From the NCBI GenBank assembly GCA_963655255.1, contig CAVKEB010000006.1, positions 1 through 64,000 on the forward strand: DNA of 64,000 nt, read 5' to 3'. The DNA is from CAG-791 sp963655255. GTDB lineage: Bacteria > Bacillota > Clostridia > Lachnospirales > Lachnospiraceae. Shown here piece after piece: positions 39,784 through 50,003 of this stretch. The translations under genes and the position numbers were made by a program. The first letter of the stretch is position 1. Every line of letters begins with the position of its first letter. The notes beneath the pieces are model-generated. The model did not search any database. It was not told where the DNA came from and was given only the letters and a program-made list of their open reading frames with translations.

Positions 39784-39951
39784 ACGCCGTAGAGGATCGG
39801 ACGTTATCTGATATTATAGCATCTGCAGGTGAACCTGCCGGCCGCAGGGAGCCACCGCCCATCCAACAAATGTTGTGCGACCCTTGGAGCTTGTGATAGA
39901 ATCGTCTTTAATTATGGGGCAGTCTTGGGTACAGGAGCATTTGGAACGGAA

Positions 39952-42453
39952 ATGGATGATTCTGTTAAAACACAGGAAACGAACATCAAATTGACGGAGC
40001 AGCCTGCGAAGGATGAGGCAGAAGCGGCTTCTGCCTGTAAGGCAGCGGTGAAACCTGCCGGGCAGAGCGGAGCAGACATGCCTTCGGAGAAATCCGGCAG
40101 TATTTTCCGTGAGCGGGAACGCATCGGAAAATCGGAACAGCGTCCGGACGAACCGATTGTGGGTAGTGAAAAGCCCGCCGGCTTTGATAACGGAACCATT
40201 GAGAAGATCAATGAATTCTTAAGTCCCGATGAATTGTATCAGGACCTTCTCGTTCGCGTGCGCAAATATCATCCGAGCGATGATATTTCCATGATTGAGA
40301 AGGCCTATCACCTTGCGCGGGTGGCCCATGAGGGACAGAAGCGCAAGAGCGGAGAACCCTACATCATCCATCCGCTGGATGTGGCCATCATTCTGGCCGA
40401 CCTGGAAATGGATCAGGAAACCATTGCGGCAGGACTGCTGCATGACGTGGTGGAGGATACCATTTACACCAAGGAAGAAATCGAGAAGGAATTCGGAACG
40501 GACGTCGCCAATCTGGTGGACGGCGTGACGAAGCTGAAGAAAATCAAGCTCTCCGGGGATTATGCGGATAAGACCCAGGCGCAGCAGGAGATGCAGGCGG
40601 AGAACCTGCGCAAGATGTTCCTCGCGATGGTCAAGGACATCCGCGTGATCCTGATCAAACTGGCGGACCGCCTCCACAATATGCGGACGCTCCAGTACCA
40701 GCCGCCGGAGAAGCAGAAGCGCATCGCGCAGGAGACCATTGATATTTATTCGCCGATTGCCTCGCGTCTTGGCATCAGCAAGATCAAGGTCGAACTGGAC
40801 GATCTGTCGCTGCGCTATCTGAAACCGGAAATTTACAGAGATCTTGTGCAGAAGGTCAATGAGCGCAAGATGGAACGCGAGCAGTACGTCGAAGAGATTG
40901 CCACCAATGTCGCGAAGGCCATGAAGGAGTCCGGCATTGAGGCGAGAGTTGACGGCCGAGTCAAGCATTTTTTCAGTATTTACAAGAAAATGGTGAATCA
41001 CCACAAGTCGCTGGATGAGATTTATGATCTCTTCGCGGTCCGCATCATTGTCAACACGGTGAAGGACTGCTACGCGGCGCTCGGCGTGATTCATGAGATG
41101 TATAAGCCGATTCCGGGCCGCTTCAAGGATTACATCGCGATGCCCAAGGCGAACGGCTACCAGTCGCTTCACACCACGCTGATCGGCAAGACCGGCCAGC
41201 CGTTCGAGATTCAGATCCGCACCTTTGAGATGCACCGCGAGGCGGAATACGGTATCGCGGCGCACTGGAAATACAAGGTTGCCAGTGATGGCAGGAAGGT
41301 GGACGAATCCGAACAGGAGAAGCTCATCTGGCTGCGCCAGATTCTGGAATGGCAGCAGTCCATGTCGGACAACAAGGAATTCATGCAGCTCTTGAAGAGC
41401 GACCTGGACCTGTTTTCCGACAGCGTGTACTGTTTTACCCCGAACGGCGAGGTCAAGAACCTTCCGGCGGGATCCACCCCGATTGATTTTGCCTACTCCA
41501 TTCACTCGGCAGTTGGCAACAAGATGGTGGGCGCGCGGGTCAACGGCAAGCTCGTCAACATTGATTATCAGATTCAGAACGGTGACCGCATCGAGGTGAT
41601 GACCTCGCAGAATTCGCGCGGGCCGAGTCTGGACTGGCTGAGCATCTGCAAGAGCGCCTCGGCGAAGAACAAGATCAACCAGTGGTTCAAGAAGAACCAG
41701 AAGGAAGAGAACATTGTCCGCGGACGCGATGCGTTCGATGGCTACTGTAGGACCAAAGGTCTGAAGGAGGAGCTGCTCCTCAAGCCGGAGTACATGAATG
41801 CCGTTCTGAAAAAATACGGCTTCCGGGAGTGGGATGCGGTTCTTGCGGCCATCGGACACGGCGGACTCAAGGAAGGCCAGGTCGCCAACAAGCTGGTTGA
41901 GCTCTATGAGAAGGACCACCTGGCGCATCTCACGGATGAGGAGATTCTCCGGCAGGTGGAGGACAACGCGGCATCCCAGCAGCCCAGAGGCCGGCGGGGC
42001 TCCGGCATCACGGTCAAGGGCATTCACGATGTGGCCGTACATTTCGGGCGCTGCTGCAATCCGGTGCCGGGCGATGAAATTGTGGGATATGTCACGAGGG
42101 GACGCGGCGTGACCATTCACCGGACGGACTGCATCAATATGATGAATCTTCCGGAGATCGACCGGGCGAGGCTCATTGACGCGGACTGGGAGAACGGCGC
42201 ACAGACCGTGGAGGACAGCGCGTTTGAGGCGGAAATCAATCTGTACGCAACGGACCGCGCGGGACTTCTTTCCGATGTCTCGAAGGCATTCACGGAGCGC
42301 AACATCTCCATTATCGGTGTGAACACGAGAACGAATAAGCAGGGCTTTGCCACGATGAACGTGACATTCCGTGTCAGCGGAAAGGCGGAACTGTCGGCGA
42401 TCGTTGAGAAGCTTCGACAGATTCCGAATGTCATTGACATCAAGCGGGCCTGA
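39952..42453 (+). CDS. relA: Bifunctional (p)ppGpp synthetase/hydrolase (RelA/SpoT homolog)
   Basis: Encodes 833 aa from ATG 39952; an earlier in-frame ATG at 39829 would add 41 residues that look non-coding. After a variable N-terminus of about 85 residues come the HD hydrolase domain (LLHDVVEDT), the synthetase domain (YIAMPKANGYQSLHT), a TGS domain (VYCFTPNGEVKNLPAGSTPI), a zinc-finger/helical part (HFGRCCNPVPGDEI) and a C-terminal ACT domain. It makes and degrades the alarmone in the stringent response. The extended charged N-terminus is longer than in most relatives. In Firmicutes CodY, also encoded here, responds indirectly through GTP level. Confidence 0.95.
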   Translation: MDDSVKTQETNIKLTEQPAKDEAEAASACKAAVKPAGQSGADMPSEKSGSIFRERERIGKSEQRPDEPIVGSEKPAGFDNGTIEKINEFLSPDELYQDLLVRVRKYHPSDDISMIEKAYHLARVAHEGQKRKSGEPYIIHPLDVAIILADLEMDQETIAAGLLHDVVEDTIYTKEEIEKEFGTDVANLVDGVTKLKKIKLSGDYADKTQAQQEMQAENLRKMFLAMVKDIRVILIKLADRLHNMRTLQYQPPEKQKRIAQETIDIYSPIASRLGISKIKVELDDLSLRYLKPEIYRDLVQKVNERKMEREQYVEEIATNVAKAMKESGIEARVDGRVKHFFSIYKKMVNHHKSLDEIYDLFAVRIIVNTVKDCYAALGVIHEMYKPIPGRFKDYIAMPKANGYQSLHTTLIGKTGQPFEIQIRTFEMHREAEYGIAAHWKYKVASDGRKVDESEQEKLIWLRQILEWQQSMSDNKEFMQLLKSDLDLFSDSVYCFTPNGEVKNLPAGSTPIDFAYSIHSAVGNKMVGARVNGKLVNIDYQIQNGDRIEVMTSQNSRGPSLDWLSICKSASAKNKINQWFKKNQKEENIVRGRDAFDGYCRTKGLKEELLLKPEYMNAVLKKYGFREWDAVLAAIGHGGLKEGQVANKLVELYEKDHLAHLTDEEILRQVEDNAASQQPRGRRGSGITVKGIHDVAVHFGRCCNPVPGDEIVGYVTRGRGVTIHRTDCINMMNLPEIDRARLIDADWENGAQTVEDSAFEAEINLYATDRAGLLSDVSKAFTERNISIIGVNTRTNKQGFATMNVTFRVSGKAELSAIVEKLRQIPNVIDIKRA

Positions 42454-42697
42454 CGGGCAGAAGGAAAGCGGAACGGGCGCTGGCCGGTCTTTTGCACTGG
42501 AGGCCGGGCGGGGATTTCAGGTGGGAATCCGACACAGTATCAGGGGAAGGCGGCACAAGCCATCTTCCCCTCAATTTATAGTTACGGCTTCGTGGAGATG
42601 TATTCGAAATGATGTGAATAAAGCGGCGGAAACTTTGGACGATGCGCAGCCGGAGACAGGGCGGGAGGACCGCGGTTTCGCATCAGTGAGGTATAAA

Positions 42698-42805
42698 GTT
42701 TGAACGTGACATTGATATGTCACGTTCAAACAGCAGCATCGGTGCAGATGCACCGGCTGCCACATTCGGCAAAACCGCCTTCGCGGATTTTGCCTCAGCG
42801 AGGTA
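42698..42805 (+). repeat. Modular intergenic hairpin repeat, family 2 (copy 2)
   Basis: Three hairpins in order: GTTTGAACGTGACAT with its complement (42698-42731), CAGCATCGGTGC/GCACCGGCTG (42732-42763) and GGCAAAACCGCC/GGATTTTGCC (42768-42794). The unit ends CAGCGAGGTATAA, whose GAGGT serves as ribosome site for the next gene; a similar CAGTGAGGTATAA stands just before the unit. The rest of the gap 42454-42697 has no recognisable feature. Confidence 0.75.
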
Positions 42806-42810
42806 TAAGA

Positions 42811-43470
42811 ATGACAGCAAAGATTTTGATCAAAGGCTATGTGGTCGGAATGATTCAGACCAATGTATATTTTCTTCACCGGGAGGGGGAGAAGGAGGCG
42901 GTTCTTGTGGATCCTGCGGATCATGGAGAAGCTCTTGTCCAGGAAGCCGGGCGGCTGGGACTGAAGATTACGGCGGTGCTCCTGACCCACGCGCATTTTG
43001 ACCACATCGGCGGTGTAAGAGAAGTGGTGCAGAGAACCGGCGCGAAGGTATACATCAGCGAGCTGGAAAAACGACTGATTCATGACACCGACGCCAATCT
43101 GTCCGCGGAATACCGAAATCCGAAAACCGTGGAACCGGATGTTTTTCTGCGGGACGGCGAGACCGTCACGCTGGCAGGAATGAACATCCGCTGCATTTCC
43201 ACACCGGGGCACACGGAGGGAAGCTGCTGCTATTATATAGAAGAGACAGGCGAGGATGCGGGCAGCCCCTGTCCGCCGATTCTGCTGTCCGGGGATACGC
43301 TGTTTGAAGAGTCGGTCGGGCGGACGGATTTTCCGACAGGCTCCATGAGCGCGCTGGTGCGTTCCGTGCGGGAGAAGCTTTTCACCCTGCCGGATGACAC
43401 GCTGGTGTACCCGGGGCACGGCGGAATGACACAGATCGGACACGAGAAACAGTTCAACGCGATGGTGTAG
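42811..43470 (+). CDS. Metallo-beta-lactamase-fold hydrolase (glyoxalase II-like)
   Basis: Encodes 219 aa. The metal-binding motif THAHFDHIGG, the aspartate region LLSGDTLFEESVGRTDF, and the histidine segments STPGHTEGSCCYYI and YPGHGGMTQIG place it with hydroxyacylglutathione-hydrolase-like MBL proteins. These often cleave thioesters. It ends 11 bp before hemZ, so both are probably co-transcribed. The start at 42811 uses GAGGT from the repeat unit. Confidence 0.85.
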   Translation: MTAKILIKGYVVGMIQTNVYFLHREGEKEAVLVDPADHGEALVQEAGRLGLKITAVLLTHAHFDHIGGVREVVQRTGAKVYISELEKRLIHDTDANLSAEYRNPKTVEPDVFLRDGETVTLAGMNIRCISTPGHTEGSCCYYIEETGEDAGSPCPPILLSGDTLFEESVGRTDFPTGSMSALVRSVREKLFTLPDDTLVYPGHGGMTQIGHEKQFNAMV

Positions 43471-43481
43471 GAGAAAACGGC

Positions 43482-45029
43482 ATGCTGCTGATTGAGGAAA
43501 ATATTGATTTGTACCGCTATGAAATTCATTCGCTGGTCAAGGCGTTTTATCCGGCGGAGGACGTGAAGGTTCTGGTGGAGAATGATCCGAACAGTGAGAA
43601 AATCCGGAAGGACCACCCGGAAATTTTCATGAAGGTGACGATGCTTCCGGAGAAAATTTCACTGCGGATTCTGCCTCAAAAAGAGGCGCTTTCCGAAAGT
43701 ACGGGCTCCGGGGAACAGGAAAACGGGAGAGCCTGCGGAAGGACGGAAGGAACAACTTCTTTTGCCGGGGAGCTTCCGGCACCGTCCGGCGCGGATTTTT
43801 CGGCCAAGGGCAAGAAAACCAAGGATGCACTGAAGACGTTTCTGTATGAGACGCTCTCGGACTATACGGGGCAGAAGCTCCCCTGGGGCGACCTCATCGG
43901 CATCCGGCCGACGAAGATTGCCATGACGAAGATGGAAGAGGGCACCGGGGAAGAGGAGACCGTCGCTTTCCTTGAGGAGGAGCATCAGGTCTCGGAAGAA
44001 AAGGCAAAACTTGCCGTGGACATCGCAAAGCGCGAGAAGAGAATTCTCTCCGGTATCCATTATGAAAACGGCTACAGCCTCTACATCGGAATTCCGTTCT
44101 GTCCGACCACCTGCCTGTACTGCTCGTTCCCGTCGTTCAACATCGCGCTGTGGAAGGAGCGGATCGGCGAGTATCTGAGCGCGCTGGAGAGAGAGCTGGA
44201 AGAGACCGCGGCGATCATGCAGGGCCGGATTCTGGACACGGTCTACATCGGCGGAGGGACGCCGACCTCACTGGAGGCGGAGGAGCTGGACCGACTCTGC
44301 TGCGCGATTGAGAAGAATTTTGACATGAGCACGGTTCAGGAATTTACGGTCGAGGCGGGAAGGCCGGACAGCATCACGAAGGAGAAGCTTATGGCGCTCC
44401 GCCGCCATCCCATTACGAGAATCAGCGTGAATCCGCAGACGATGAAAGAAGAAACACTGCGGATCATCGGCCGTCACCACACGGTGCAGCAGGTGGTGGA
44501 TACCTTCCGTGCGGCGAGAGAGTGCGGTTTCGACAATATCAACATGGACCTGATTCTGGGCCTCCCCGGGGAGGACGCGGAGGATGTCCGCCGCACGACG
44601 CAGAAGGTCTGTGAGCTGAACCCGGATTCGCTGACGGTCCACTCACTCGCGATCAAGCGTGCCTCGCGCCTTCGCCGCGTCATCGATGAGAAGGGATATC
44701 CGGTTCTCATCAACACGGACGAGACGATGGAAATCGCAAGACAGGCGGCGCTTGGCATGGACATGAAGCCGTATTATCTGTACCGGCAGAAGAACATGTC
44801 CGGGAATTTTGAGAACGTGGGCTACGCCCGCGAGGGAAAATACGGAATTTATAACATTCTGATCATGGAGGAGAAGCAGACGATTGTGGCGTTGGGAGCC
44901 GGAGCGATCACCAAGCGCGTGTTCCCGGACGGCAGAATCGAGCGCTGCGACAACGCCAAGGAGATCTCGGTTTATCTCGACAATCTGGATGAGATGCTGG
45001 AGAGAAAAAGAAAGCTTTTCGCAAACTGA
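43482..45029 (+). CDS. hemZ: Coproporphyrinogen dehydrogenase HemZ-like radical SAM protein
   Basis: Encodes 515 aa. The N-terminal 160 residues are a HemZ-type extension. The radical SAM core begins GIPFCPTTCLYCSFPSF (CxxxCxxC cluster site), followed by VYIGGGTPTSLEAEEL and TVEAGRPDSITKEKL. The C-terminal part has YYLYRQKNMSGNFENVGYAR. HemZ/HemN relatives act in anaerobic heme synthesis or as heme chaperones (HemW). The HemZ name rests on overall length and N-terminus; substrate is not proven. Residues about 70-105 are a low-complexity insertion. Confidence 0.85.
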   Translation: MLLIEENIDLYRYEIHSLVKAFYPAEDVKVLVENDPNSEKIRKDHPEIFMKVTMLPEKISLRILPQKEALSESTGSGEQENGRACGRTEGTTSFAGELPAPSGADFSAKGKKTKDALKTFLYETLSDYTGQKLPWGDLIGIRPTKIAMTKMEEGTGEEETVAFLEEEHQVSEEKAKLAVDIAKREKRILSGIHYENGYSLYIGIPFCPTTCLYCSFPSFNIALWKERIGEYLSALERELEETAAIMQGRILDTVYIGGGTPTSLEAEELDRLCCAIEKNFDMSTVQEFTVEAGRPDSITKEKLMALRRHPITRISVNPQTMKEETLRIIGRHHTVQQVVDTFRAARECGFDNINMDLILGLPGEDAEDVRRTTQKVCELNPDSLTVHSLAIKRASRLRRVIDEKGYPVLINTDETMEIARQAALGMDMKPYYLYRQKNMSGNFENVGYAREGKYGIYNILIMEEKQTIVALGAGAITKRVFPDGRIERCDNAKEISVYLDNLDEMLERKRKLFAN

Positions 45030-45198
45030 GCGGAAAAGAAGCGCGCTCTCCGGTACAATAAAAAGGGATAACTCCCCGATGCTCTTCCAGGTCGGCAGGG
45101 CGGCAATGGGAAAAACATAGGAAAAACATAGGAAAAGTATACGGCATAAAGAAAGGCAGGAAGACAGGCCGGGAAGGAACATGGAAAGGGGGATAAAC

Positions 45199-46137
45199 AT
45201 GGAACAGGGGATTTCAAAAACAGAATTTACCTATCTGTCAGTCGATGGGAAAACACAGATTCACGCGGTGAAGTACGTGCCGGAAGGAACGCCGGCCGGC
45301 CTCGTGCAGATCACGCACGGCATGGTGGAGCATATCGGGCGGTATGACGGTTTCGCAAGGTATCTGTGCCGGAACGGCTTTGTCGTGGCCGGACAGGATC
45401 ACCTGGGACACGGAGAGTCCGTCACCGGGAAAGAGAAGTGGGGGCATTTCGGCAGAGCGGAGCACCCCGGCGATCTTCTGGTCGCGGATATGCATGCGCT
45501 CCGCGGGATTCTGCAGAAGGAATACCCGGAGCTTTCGTACATGATGCTGGGCCACAGCATGGGTTCCTACCTGCTGCGCAAATATCTCTCTCTCCACGGA
45601 GAGGACGTTGCGAAGGCCGTTGTCATGGGAACCGGAGACGTTCCGCAGGGACAGTCGGAGATGGGACTTCTTGTTATTCGTGCCCTGACTGCTCTTCACG
45701 GGGAAGAATACCGGAGCAGGCTGGTGCAGCAGCTGACGTACAACAAATTCTACCGGAAATTCGATCTGACCGGAAAGGATCCGGCAAACAGCTGGTTGAC
45801 GAAGGATACGGAGATTGTGCGCCGGTATTATGAGGATCCACGGTGCACCTTCCTGTTCACTCTCAATGCATACAAGGGACTGGTGGAGACGGCACTCTAT
45901 GACGCCAGACCGGAGAACATCCGGAAAATCCCGAAGAATATCCGGATCCTTCTGGCAAGCGGAGCGGATGACCCGGTCGGAGATCTGTCGGCGGGAGTGC
46001 GGAGAACCTATGAAAAATTCCGGGCAGCAGGACTTGACGTTCAGCTGAAGCTCTATCCCGGCGACCGCCACGAGATTCTGAACGAGACGGACCGGGGACA
46101 GGTGTGGAAGGACATGCTGGCATTTTTTCAGGCGTGA
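45199..46137 (+). CDS. Alpha/beta hydrolase (monoacylglycerol lipase-like)
   Basis: Encodes 312 aa from ATG 45199, preceded by AAAGGGGG. The nucleophile motif is LGHSMGSYLLRKYL, with oxyanion-side QITHGMVEHIGRYDGFARYL and GHGES; the acid and histidine are near ASGADDPVGDLS and PGDRHEILNE. This matches the serine aminopeptidase/monoglyceride lipase S33 group. Substrate unknown. The gap upstream holds three tandem AAAAACATAGG-like units (about 45106-45138). Confidence 0.85.
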   Translation: MEQGISKTEFTYLSVDGKTQIHAVKYVPEGTPAGLVQITHGMVEHIGRYDGFARYLCRNGFVVAGQDHLGHGESVTGKEKWGHFGRAEHPGDLLVADMHALRGILQKEYPELSYMMLGHSMGSYLLRKYLSLHGEDVAKAVVMGTGDVPQGQSEMGLLVIRALTALHGEEYRSRLVQQLTYNKFYRKFDLTGKDPANSWLTKDTEIVRRYYEDPRCTFLFTLNAYKGLVETALYDARPENIRKIPKNIRILLASGADDPVGDLSAGVRRTYEKFRAAGLDVQLKLYPGDRHEILNETDRGQVWKDMLAFFQA

Positions 46138-46216
46138 GGCAGAGCGCGCCATTCCGGCGCGGGCTGCGATGAATCATGGGAAGGGCGCAGGAAATCAGAA
46201 CAACAGGGGAGACAGA

Positions 46217-47107
46217 ATGAAACTTATCAGCGATCAGTATTACATCAATGTGCATTCGGAAAACAACAAGCCCGCGGAGCACGCCGCGGATGGAGAGATT
46301 GTCGTCTTTCAGACAAGGGACTGCTACAACCGGCTGGTACAGACCGAAGAGAGAACATTGGAGGAACAGCTGGGAGACGAGCCGGATAATCCGTCCACCG
46401 GTCCTTTGTATGTGGACGGCGCAGAGCCGGGAGATGTCATCGCAGTGGATATTCTGGACATTGCCGTGGCAGATCACGGCGTTGTCGCGATCGGGTGCGG
46501 GCCTTTCCAGAACAAGAAAGAGAAGGAGCCGTTCCATATCCTTCCGGTGAAAGACGGACGAGTGAAATTTCAGGATGTTGAGTGGGACATTGATCCCATG
46601 GTGGGTGTGGTCGGAACCGCAATGCCGGGCCGTGAGATCGGCACCATCAATGCGTTCGAGGGCGGCGGCAACATGGACAGCCGGATCATCCGCAAGGGTG
46701 CGACGGTGTGGCTTCCAGTCCGTGTTCTGGGAGCTCTGCTCGTAATGGGAGACATCCATGCCACGATGGGCGATGGCGAGGTCTGCGGAACCGGACTGGA
46801 AATCGACGGCGAAATCACGGTCCGCGTCCGACTTCTGAAGAATTTCGAGTTAAACTGGCCGGTGACGGAGACGAAGGATGCATGGTATGTCAACAGCTGC
46901 GGAGACACCTGCGACGAGGCAATTCACGCAGGCTACATGGAGATGCGGCGGCTGATTGCGACCGCCTACGGTTGGTCTCTGGAAGACGCCGCGTTCTATA
47001 TGACGCTGCGCGGGTACCTGGAATCCAATCAGGCCTGCCTCGTTCCGCACGATACCTTCCGCATCGGAACACCAAAGGTGAATGGTAAGCCGCGGCTCGT
47101 GGGGTAA
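46217..47107 (+). CDS. Acetamidase/formamidase family protein
   Basis: Encodes 296 aa. Family stretches: GPLYVDGAEPGDVIAVDILD, the glutamate-histidine region GDIHATMGDGEVCGTGLEID and ENNKPAEHAADGEIVVFQ. Members hydrolyse short amides to ammonia and acid. ATG 46217 follows GGGGAGACAG. It lies 79 bp after the hydrolase gene and has its own terminator, so the two may form one unit. Confidence 0.9.
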   Translation: MKLISDQYYINVHSENNKPAEHAADGEIVVFQTRDCYNRLVQTEERTLEEQLGDEPDNPSTGPLYVDGAEPGDVIAVDILDIAVADHGVVAIGCGPFQNKKEKEPFHILPVKDGRVKFQDVEWDIDPMVGVVGTAMPGREIGTINAFEGGGNMDSRIIRKGATVWLPVRVLGALLVMGDIHATMGDGEVCGTGLEIDGEITVRVRLLKNFELNWPVTETKDAWYVNSCGDTCDEAIHAGYMEMRRLIATAYGWSLEDAAFYMTLRGYLESNQACLVPHDTFRIGTPKVNGKPRLVG

Positions 47108-47130
47108 TGCGGACAACTTTATAATGCAGA

Positions 47131-47176
47131 AAAGCTGCTGCTCGCGCTGAATTCATCAGCCGGGCAGCAGCTTTTT
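47131..47176 (+). terminator. Terminator after the acetamidase gene
   Basis: AAAGCTGCTGC/GCAGCAGCTTT with a 22-nt loop that contains a smaller hairpin, followed by TT. Confidence 0.8.
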
Positions 47177-47261
47177 GTAAATCGCGGTTTGGCAAACGGT
47201 ATTCATGATTTCCCTCGCCATCGGAAAGTCAGAGGCGGGATGCTCATATTGTTCGTGCAGG

Positions 47262-47682
47262 GAAGTTCTACGGCTCGAACGCTTCTGCAGAACAGGCACG
47301 AAAAGTCCTGGGCTCGCTCAAACGTGCAGGAAAGATCAACCCGCAAGCGGGGCCCATCTTTCCTGCGGGGCTCAGACAGCGGACTTTTCGTGCCTTTTGA
47401 AGCTTATCTTCGCCAAGAACTTCCGCTGCACTCTCAGAAATTGTATCCCGTCCTTCTGGCTTTCTTCGGCTTACGCACCAAAGAGCCGATCCGTGAAGGA
47501 AGGCAGTGGGCCGCGGGTTCGCGAGGAGCAGATGGATTTTCATGTGCGAAGTGACTTCACCCGTCCGACCGAGCGCAACCTGTCTGAGTCCAAGACGCGG
47601 GTCTTCGCAAGAAGGCCCGCGGACGGACGAGTTTTGCGCGAATCGGACGAATGGGTGAAGAAGCGAAGCACATAGAAAATCC
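47262..47682. repeat. Two large nested inverted-repeat structures in an intergenic region
   Basis: First structure, 47262-47423: outer arms GAAGTTCT/AGAACTTC, middle arms GGCACGAAAAGTCC (47295-47308 with 47381-47394), inner arms GCAGGAAAGAT (47326-47336 with 47356-47366) and a tip CCCGC-AA-GCGGG. Second structure, 47534-47682: outer arms GGATTTTCATGTGC, then TTCACCCGTCCGA with TCGGACGAATGGGTGAA, and a tip CGCGGGTCTTC/GAAGGCCCGCG. No credible coding frame covers this 570-bp stretch. Structured RNA, or a decayed or MITE-like element, are the options. Confidence 0.6.
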
Positions 47683-47749
47683 CTGCGACGAGAACAGCTG
47701 CGGAACACTGCCTCCTTTGCGGGACGACGAGGATCTGCTAAATCGCAAT

Positions 47750-49570
47750 TTACTGCTCCGCACCGCCGAGCTTTACGACGAGGACTCCGTAGATGTTCTG
47801 CACGGATCCGGCTGCGGGGTAGGAAGGCATTGCGGCGACCTCAGGAAGAGAGGCAATCGTGGTTTCCGTGTCCCCCACAGCGAAGGAGACATTGATGCGC
47901 AGGTAGTTGGAATAGAACTTCATCCAGGAGACGCGGGAGAAGGAGACATCATTGGACCACCTTCCATACTGCGCGTAAGAATTGGCCTTCTCGAAGAGCG
48001 GTGCGGTGTAGAAGGTCCTGGAAGATGCCGGGGCTCCGGTGATCAGAAGCTGCCCCTCCACGTAGTCGTAGCCCTGCCGGTTTGCTTCCGTGAGGATGCT
48101 CTCGGCAAGCGTCTGGGTGGCTCTGCGGCCCGCATACATCGCATACTGATCTGTTTCGCACTGAAGAATATTCCCGTAGATCAGAATGATCGCATCCAGA
48201 ACAAGAAGGGCAGCAGAGACCTTCCTGATTTTGGCAGATGTTTTGAAAAATGTGCAGCCGTCAGGAAGAAAATTACCGGCAAAACCAAGGAGGAGCGGCA
48301 GGATCAGGCCCATGGAGACCACCATCTGCATATGCGTTTCCGTCTCCGGTGCGGCGAGGTAGAAGCAGTTCGCGGCAGCCGGAATAACGGCGAGGCCGAT
48401 CAGGAACAGAATGGATTCTGCCTTGTTTTTCCGGAAAATCCGGACGAATACGAGAAGGCACAGGAGGAGTATCGGGAGATAGAAAACCGGGAACCAGGAG
48501 TGCCGCTCCAGAGCATTTGAGAGGAAGGTTCCGTTCACAAAGTAGCCCAGCGCCGCGCGGTAGCAGTGACGGAGCGCGCCGGGTACTCCGTTCAGAATAT
48601 AGAGCGGAGAGATGCTGGAAAAGCCCTGATAATCGCTGGCCTGTGTGCCGGTCTGCCACAGGCGGAGCTTCAGAAGGAGCACATAGAGAATTCCGCCGAA
48701 GAGAACAGAGAAGAAGAGATTCACAACGAAACGGATACGGGAAGAAGGATCCGCAGGAAGAAAGACATGCGCGGGCTGATTTCCGGTGCCATTGTCACGG
48801 TGGAAATTTTCTTTTCCTGAGCCATCGGAGGCTTTCGGAAAAGAAAGGCCATCAGGACGACCATTCGGGGAACCGGACTTTTCCCCGGAAGCGCGGCAGG
48901 AGGCTGCGAAAGAGTACAGGAGAACGAACAGCGAGACGAGCGCCGTTGTTCCGATTCCGGCCTGGTAGCAGCCCATCATGAGCGCGATGCAGACGGAGGA
49001 AAGAAGAATCCGGACAAGAGAAAGCGGAGAAAACCGGAATCTTTTGTTACCGAAAACTGCAGAAAAAGAGCCTTTCCCGGCGAAAAAGCCGGGGCTGCTC
49101 CCGGCAGGAACCAGAAGAACCCAGACGGCGAGCACCGCGAGGAAAAAGGACACGGCAAAGGTGATCGCCATATAGCCGAAGGACATCTGGCAGACGATGC
49201 CGACAGAGCCGAGGAACAGGCATCCGCACAGAATCGTCAGAGCGGACGGCGCAAGATCCAGAAGGCGCAGGATTAGAAGAAAAGACAGCGCGTAGAGAGC
49301 GAGGGAGAACACGGCGGGAAGCGGATCCAGCGAGACGCCGAAGCGCGCCTTGTCAAGAAAAGGCCAGAACCAGCGGCCGATGGAAAGCTCCCAGGCGCCT
49401 GCCATGTAGTCGTCCTGATTCCACAGGCCGTCCAGATCGTTGGTCAGCCGCAGCACGAGGAGCGGGAGATGAACGAGGAGAGCATAAATCCACAGAATGA
49501 GAAATGGTCTGCGATAGGGACGAAGTTTTGCCCCTGCGCAGGTCGGGAAAGTGAAATCAGAAGACTGCAT
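47750..49570 (-). CDS. GtrII-like polytopic membrane glucosyltransferase
   Basis: Encodes 606 aa with a dozen or so membrane helices. Start at 49570 is set by GGAGGTTTTC. The early loop LTNDLDGLWNQDDYMAGAWE, followed by ELSIGRWFWPFLDKAR, resembles the GtrII/Glucos_trans_II family, whose members add glucose to surface polymers from a lipid carrier. A low-complexity cytoplasmic or outer loop lies at about 225-290. The C-terminal 110 residues form an external domain. The gene stands alone on the minus strand. Role in cell-wall polymer decoration is inferred. Confidence 0.75.
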   Translation of the reverse strand: MQSSDFTFPTCAGAKLRPYRRPFLILWIYALLVHLPLLVLRLTNDLDGLWNQDDYMAGAWELSIGRWFWPFLDKARFGVSLDPLPAVFSLALYALSFLLILRLLDLAPSALTILCGCLFLGSVGIVCQMSFGYMAITFAVSFFLAVLAVWVLLVPAGSSPGFFAGKGSFSAVFGNKRFRFSPLSLVRILLSSVCIALMMGCYQAGIGTTALVSLFVLLYSFAASCRASGEKSGSPNGRPDGLSFPKASDGSGKENFHRDNGTGNQPAHVFLPADPSSRIRFVVNLFFSVLFGGILYVLLLKLRLWQTGTQASDYQGFSSISPLYILNGVPGALRHCYRAALGYFVNGTFLSNALERHSWFPVFYLPILLLCLLVFVRIFRKNKAESILFLIGLAVIPAAANCFYLAAPETETHMQMVVSMGLILPLLLGFAGNFLPDGCTFFKTSAKIRKVSAALLVLDAIILIYGNILQCETDQYAMYAGRRATQTLAESILTEANRQGYDYVEGQLLITGAPASSRTFYTAPLFEKANSYAQYGRWSNDVSFSRVSWMKFYSNYLRINVSFAVGDTETTIASLPEVAAMPSYPAAGSVQNIYGVLVVKLGGAEQ

Positions 49571-50003
49571 GAAAACCTCCGGTGAAATTTCATTGATCAA
49601 CAATCTGCCTGCCGCGGCATATAGGACCATCATGCAGCAGGCTTGCGGAACAGATATATAGTAAGACATTTTGGCGGCGTGCGGAAGATGGCCGGGGATT
49701 TTGAAACCTGCCGGGCACTTTTTCCAGATACCCATGCGCGAATCTGAGAAGATCCCATTACATATATAAAAAACAGCAAAGGGTGTTGACAAGGTACGGA
49801 GGCGAGCGGCATAAATAACGAAAACATATAATTCATATCAACATAATATGAATTCAAGACTCCAGATAGCGGACGATAAGAGAAAGCTGCAGTAGCAAAT
49901 AAAACAGCGGACAAAAAAGGGGAGGAAAATGGAAAAGGTGCACAAAAACGAAAACACGAAAATGTGAAAGCATACAAAAGTAAAGAAAGTGAATGACGAA
50001 TGA

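Noticed and set aside
40219..42120. A long open frame antisense to relA (633 codons)
   Set aside because: Same artefact of GC-rich third positions opposite a real gene; no ribosome site or recognisable domain.
45106..45138. Short tandem AAAAACATAGG units as a regulatory repeat
   Set aside because: Only about three imperfect copies in an A-rich leader; no basis for a function.
47190..47680. Overlapping frames of 120-290 codons between the acetamidase and GtrII-like genes
   Set aside because: They run through large inverted repeats on both strands, lack ribosome sites and show no domain.
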